Program-made: the position numbers and the translations under genes | Assembly (NCBI GenBank): GCA_041497995.1 | Contig: JBGQHM010000227.1 | Span: 1-11,041 of the forward strand | Direction: 5' to 3' | Origin: DATKMS01 sp041497995 | GTDB lineage: Bacteria > Desulfobacterota > Binatia > HRBIN30 | DNA: 11,041 nucleotides | Part shown: in pieces, positions 7,993 through 11,041 of the stretch | How positions within the stretch are numbered: position 1 is the stretch's first letter | Layout: every line of letters begins with the position of its first letter | Notes under the pieces: model-generated | Told to the model about the DNA's origin: nothing | The model's input: the letters and a program-made list of their open reading frames with translations, nothing else | The model's database searches: none

Positions 7993-8373
7993 CTAGTACA
8001 CCCACTTCCCGGCGGCATAACGGAAGATCTCCGTCACCTCTGTCGTCTCGATTGCTTGCGCTTCACTCTTCTCCGCCTCCGGAATGGTGCCGCCGTGCTT
8101 CTGATAGACGATCTCGCGGTAAATGATCTTGCCGATCGGCACTTGAGCTGTGTCTTTCAAGGTGCAGGTGTGTTCCTTCGTGTACGCGACGTACTCGCCC
8201 TGGACGCCGTCGGGTTTCGCGTCCCACTTGATGTGGGTGACGTTGTGTTGTTCGCGCGCCGCGAGCTTACCCATCCATTCCTCGCAGAACGTGGTGAACT
8301 GACTTGCGACATCCCCCGCTAGAGCCGCGGAGCTCCAGAGAACGGCGCAACACAACGCAACCAGAAAACGCAT
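7993..8373 (-). CDS. Small secreted protein of unknown function (126 aa)
   Basis: The N-terminus MRFLVALCCAVLWSSAALAG is a clear Sec signal peptide with a hydrophobic core and probable cleavage after ALA at residue 19, leaving a mature chain of about 107 residues. The mature part holds two cysteines (residues 30 and 70), which could form a disulfide after export. It also has a polar, beta-rich middle (HNVTHIKWDAKPDG, GEYVAYTKEHTC), a PIGKIIYREIVYQK stretch and the ending TEIFRYAAGKWVY. I do not recognise a family. There is no lipobox and no transmembrane segment beyond the signal, so a periplasmic or secreted location is likely. The start is supported by GGAGGG a few bases upstream. The gene begins 10 bases after the ompA-like stop and is followed by a strong terminator, so it is almost certainly the last gene of that transcript. 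A role linked to the OmpA protein is inference from position only. Confidence 0.85.
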   Translation of the reverse strand: MRFLVALCCAVLWSSAALAGDVASQFTTFCEEWMGKLAAREQHNVTHIKWDAKPDGVQGEYVAYTKEHTCTLKDTAQVPIGKIIYREIVYQKHGGTIPEAEKSEAQAIETTEVTEIFRYAAGKWVY

Positions 8374-8377
8374 ACGT

Positions 8378-8386
8378 CCCTCCTTA
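8378..8386 (-). promoter_or_regulatory. Stop codon fused to Shine-Dalgarno (translational coupling)
   Basis: On the minus strand the TAA stop of the OmpA-family gene runs directly into GGAGGG, giving TAAGGAGGG, four bases before the ATG at 8373. The A's of the stop codon extend the Shine-Dalgarno. Ribosomes ending the upstream gene are therefore placed on the next start, so coupled translation of the pair is likely. Confidence 0.7.
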
Positions 8387-9700
8387 CGATTGCGTCAGCA
8401 GCTCGACGCGCCGGTTCTCGGCGCGCCCCTCGTCCGTATCGTTGCTGGCAACCGGCTGGCTTTCTCCTTTGCCTTGAGCGGTCAAGCGATTCGCCGCCAC
8501 GCCGAGTTTGACCAGGTAGTCCTTCACCGCGTTGGCCCGACGCATGGACAGGCGCTGGTTGTATTCCTCGGTTCCCTTGGAGTCGGTGTGGCCTTCGACG
8601 ATGACGTTCACGGACGGATTCTCCTTCAGGGTTTTCGCCGCTTCGCGCAAGACGGGTACAGAATCGCTCCGAATAACGGCCTTGTCAAAGTCAAAGTGGA
8701 CGCCACGCAGCACGATCTTTTTCTTGACGACCGGGGGAGGTGGCGGTGGGGGTGGTGGCGCCCGGACGACCCGGGGGGGCGGTGGGGGCAGCGCCGCGGG
8801 CATCGCGTAGGAGATCGACGCAATGAAGCGATACGGATCGAGGTAGCCGCTCAGCCCGAAGTCCGCGCCGCCCTGCACGGCGAAGCCGTACATGTTCGCA
8901 AAGCGGAAGCCGACAAAGTCGCGCACCGGCAGCGACCCTTGCACTTCGTCGACGATCCCGGTGTTGCCACGGAACTCGTTCAGGAAGTCGCCGGAGGCGT
9001 AGCGGATCTTGAAGAGCGGCAGCTTCAAGCCGACGGCGAACTCGAATGGGACATCGAAGGTAGCGTTCGGGCCGCGGAAGCGGCGTTGGAAGGGCAGGGT
9101 CTGATTGCGCACAGAGAAAGCGGACGGCTTGTCAAAGAACAGTCCACCGGCGTTCACGGTCACGGTGGCGTCGCCTTGAGATGTCCTCAGCAGGATCTTG
9201 TCGGCGATGGCCATCACCTCGTAGGCTTCGCGGCTGCCGAAGACCGTCGTGCGGTCCAGCACCGCCGGCACGTCGTCGCGGCCCGTGCCGACGACGAACG
9301 CGCCCAGCAATGCGGCGCTGAGCGGTGCGCCCTTCTCCTCGTCGATCAGGCGGTACTTGAGCCCCAGACGCAGTCCGCCGATGTCGTCAGTGTGGTGGCG
9401 CGTCGGCACGTTGCGTTCGAACTCGACGTAGGGGAGCTCCGTGGTGAACTCGAGGTTCGGCAGCAGCCCGATGCCGAGGCTGAAGTGCGTGTGGTTCAGC
9501 TCGACCTCACCGGTCGCAGTCTGCGGAGGGTTGATGATGCCGTCCAGCGTGATGCCGACGGACGGCTTCCACTGTGGCAGAACGTCCGTCGTCGGGATGG
9601 TGACGAGGCCGGTTTCACCGGTTTCCGTCGGCGACGCGAACGCCGCGTGTCCCCAACTTCCAACCAACAAGGCGATCACCACAGCCCAAGTCCGCTTCAT
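8384..9700 (-). CDS. OmpA-family outer-membrane protein with N-terminal barrel-like domain
   Basis: The 438-residue product starts with a signal peptide (residues 1-23, core AVVIALLVG, likely cleavage after AFA). Residues 24-300 look like an outer-membrane beta-barrel: short alternating polar/apolar strands, many Gly and aromatic residues, and a terminal strand RFIASISYAM. A proline-rich linker (304-323) includes nine prolines in a row. Residues 328-436 form an OmpA C-terminal domain that binds peptidoglycan. It has FDFDKAVIR, VEGHTDSKG and NQRLSMRRANAVKDYL. D373 and R388 align with the two E. coli OmpA residues that bind diaminopimelate, and it ends ENRRVELL. The protein should tie the outer membrane to the cell wall. 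Whether the barrel is a pore is unknown. The start at 9700 follows AGGAGGAGG closely. It is the first gene of a pair with the 126-aa secreted protein. The OmpA-domain call is very firm and the barrel call moderate. Confidence 0.93.
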   Translation of the reverse strand: MKRTWAVVIALLVGSWGHAAFASPTETGETGLVTIPTTDVLPQWKPSVGITLDGIINPPQTATGEVELNHTHFSLGIGLLPNLEFTTELPYVEFERNVPTRHHTDDIGGLRLGLKYRLIDEEKGAPLSAALLGAFVVGTGRDDVPAVLDRTTVFGSREAYEVMAIADKILLRTSQGDATVTVNAGGLFFDKPSAFSVRNQTLPFQRRFRGPNATFDVPFEFAVGLKLPLFKIRYASGDFLNEFRGNTGIVDEVQGSLPVRDFVGFRFANMYGFAVQGGADFGLSGYLDPYRFIASISYAMPAALPPPPPRVVRAPPPPPPPPPVVKKKIVLRGVHFDFDKAVIRSDSVPVLREAAKTLKENPSVNVIVEGHTDSKGTEEYNQRLSMRRANAVKDYLVKLGVAANRLTAQGKGESQPVASNDTDEGRAENRRVELLTQS

Positions 9701-9810
9701 ACCTCCTCCTCTCTGGTCGGCTCGGTAACGTCCACGTGGCGTGTCGAGAGTTCCCTACTTCCGAGTGCTGAAGCCGCAGAATCTCGCCATTCCCAGCCCA
9801 AACGCGGCCA

Positions 9811-9839
9811 GTCTTACTCAGCAGGGAACGCGAGCGCAA
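9811..9839 (-). promoter_or_regulatory. Weak candidate sigma70-type promoter for the OmpA operon
   Basis: In the 157-base gap between uvrB and the OmpA-family gene, the minus strand has TTGCGC (9839-9834), 17 bases, then TAAGAC (9816-9811). Each hexamer matches consensus at only three positions, though the spacing is ideal. It would give a leader of about 100 bases. No clear uvrB terminator is seen in the gap, so read-through from uvrB is also possible. Confidence 0.2.
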
Positions 9840-9857
9840 GAGACCCGGATCTGGGGG

Positions 9858-11041
9858 CTATGCGCCGCGCAGCGCCAGTTCTTGCTCCTGTAGCTTCTGG
9901 ATGCGATCGCGCAGCTCGGCGGCGCGTTCGAACTCCAGCTTGCCCGCGGCGTCGCGCATTTCCTTTTGCAGGGCAGCGACGCGCTTCGGGATGTCCTTCA
10001 GCGACACGTACTCCGCGGCTTCCTCGGCGACACCGCTCAGGTCGACGTAGTCCGCCTCCGCGACCTCCGCCCACGGCGTGGCGATGGCTTTCTGGATGGT
10101 TTGCGGCGTGATGTCGTGCTCGCGATTGTACTCCTCCTGCACGGTGCGGCGCCGGTCGGTCTCGCCGATGGCGCGCTGCATCGAGTCGGTGACGCGGTCG
10201 GCGTACATGATGACCGTGCCGTTGACGTTGCGCGCCGCCCGACCGATGGTCTGGATGAGTGAGCGCTCCGACCGCAGGTAGCCTTCCTTGTCGGCGTCGA
10301 GGATGGCAACCAACGACACCTCCGGTAGGTCGAGCCCTTCCCGCAAGAGGTTGATGCCGACGAGCACGTCAAACTGGCCACGGCGCAGGTCGCGGATGAT
10401 CTCCACCCGCTCGAGGGTTTCGATGTCCGAGTGCAGATAGCGTACGCGCAGCCCGAGCTCCTGGTAGTAGTCGGTCAGATCCTCCGCCATCTTCTTGGTG
10501 AGTGTCGTCACCAGCACGCGCTCGCTTTGGCTGATGCGGAGGCGGATCTCTTCGAGCAGATCATCGACTTGCTGCCCCGCCGGCCGCACGATGATCGCCG
10601 GGTCCATGAGGCCAGTAGGGCGGATCAGTTGCTCGACCACGACGCCGCCTGCTTTCTCCAGCTCGTAGGGCCCCGGGGTTGCGGATACGTAGACGACGTC
10701 GTTGATCAGCCCCTCGAACTCCTGGAAGTTCAGCGGCCGGTTGTCCAGCGCCGACGGCAGGCGAAAGCCGAACTCGACGAGAGTCTCTTTGCGCGAACGG
10801 TCGCCCCGATACATGCCGCCGATCTGCGGCACGGACACGTGGCTCTCGTCGATGAACAGCAGCCAGTCGTCGGAGAAATAATTCAACAGCGTCGGCGGCG
10901 GCTCGCCGGGAGCGCGCCCGGTGAGATGACGCGAGTAGTTCTCGATGCCGTTGCAGAAGCCCATCTCGGTCAGCATCTCCAGGTCGTAGAGCGTGCGCTG
11001 CTCCAGGCGTTGCGTCTCGAGCAGCTTGTTCTCGGCGCGCA
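9858..11041 (-). CDS. uvrB: UvrABC system protein B, C-terminal part (5' end outside the window)
   Basis: UvrB is the damage-verifying helicase-like subunit of nucleotide excision repair. It is loaded by UvrA and recruits UvrC. The frame stays open from the ATG at 10976 to the right edge (residues RAENKLLETQRLEQRTLYDL), so the gene continues beyond the window. 393 residues are visible, against about 670 in the family. Visible motifs, in order: NGIENYSRHLTGR; the Walker B/helicase motif II FIDESHV; PQIGGMYRGDRSRKETLVE; VYVSATPGPYELEK; VLVTTLTKKMAEDL; RYLHSDIETLER; the helicase C-terminal block with FDVLVGINLLREGLDLPE and QTIGRAARNVNG (motif VI); and a C-terminal UVR coiled-coil motif (KLEFERAAELRDRIQKL) that contacts UvrC. 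The Walker A site and the DNA-clamping beta-hairpin should lie outside the window. All visible motifs are intact. Identity is essentially certain. Confidence 0.98.
   Translation of the reverse strand, partial: RAENKLLETQRLEQRTLYDLEMLTEMGFCNGIENYSRHLTGRAPGEPPPTLLNYFSDDWLLFIDESHVSVPQIGGMYRGDRSRKETLVEFGFRLPSALDNRPLNFQEFEGLINDVVYVSATPGPYELEKAGGVVVEQLIRPTGLMDPAIIVRPAGQQVDDLLEEIRLRISQSERVLVTTLTKKMAEDLTDYYQELGLRVRYLHSDIETLERVEIIRDLRRGQFDVLVGINLLREGLDLPEVSLVAILDADKEGYLRSERSLIQTIGRAARNVNGTVIMYADRVTDSMQRAIGETDRRRTVQEEYNREHDITPQTIQKAIATPWAEVAEADYVDLSGVAEEAAEYVSLKDIPKRVAALQKEMRDAAGKLEFERAAELRDRIQKLQEQELALRGA

Noticed and set aside
7910..8005. Extended N-terminus for the 73-aa gene starting at 8005
   Set aside because: The extension would be translated from the terminator hairpin and T-tract and has no protein-like pattern. 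The ATG at 7909 has a ribosome site directly upstream.
9732..9739. Palindrome ccacgtgg in the leader of the OmpA operon as an operator
   Set aside because: It is only 8 bp with no extension of the symmetry and no second copy. Such palindromes are common by chance in a gap of this size.
8390..10111. Long plus-strand open frame (573 codons) opposite the OmpA-family and uvrB genes
   Set aside because: It spans the gap between two firm minus-strand genes, shows no domain, and is the usual shadow frame of GC-rich coding DNA.

Overview
The window is about 11 kb of GC-rich bacterial DNA with coding on both strands and no sign of RNA genes, CRISPR arrays, insertion sequences or phage. Signal peptides, an OmpA-type peptidoglycan-binding outer-membrane protein and long Thr-Pro linkers in a giant exported-type protein point to a Gram-negative bacterium with an outer membrane. 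My inference, from general familiarity and not from any search, is an uncultivated deltaproteobacterial-type lineage (Binatota/Desulfobacterota-like), where giant proteins with TPTPT linkers are common. I hold this placement loosely.

Left two thirds (+ strand, window edge to 7631): one giant open reading frame, open through the left edge, so its true start and any signal peptide lie outside. It is a mosaic of extracellular modules: an Ig-like region, thirteen tandem carboxypeptidase-regulatory-like beta-sandwich repeats, two Big_5-type Ig-like domains, about four further bacterial Ig-like domains, a PKD domain, a Thr-Pro linker, a PPC-like domain, a second Thr-Pro linker and a C-terminal LamG/concanavalin-like domain. 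It looks like a long surface stalk with carbohydrate- or protein-binding domains at the end. No catalytic domain is visible.

Right third (- strand, 11041 to 7688), read from right to left: the C-terminal part of uvrB (nucleotide excision repair), a 157-base gap, then an OmpA-family outer-membrane protein gene closely followed (10 bases) by a small secreted protein of unknown function. That pair ends in a very clear intrinsic terminator. Just beyond the terminator, with only a ribosome-binding site in between, lies a small gene for a 73-residue protein of unknown function. It converges on the giant gene with 56 bases between the two stops.

The parts do not form one recognisable system. uvrB is housekeeping. 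The OmpA protein and its small secreted partner are probably one envelope operon. The giant protein is an independent surface protein. The items most worth a second look are the long regular repeat array with its own boundary signature, the terminator set directly against the start of the 73-residue gene, and the two conserved-looking small orphan genes. I did not find convincing evidence of a wholly new system.
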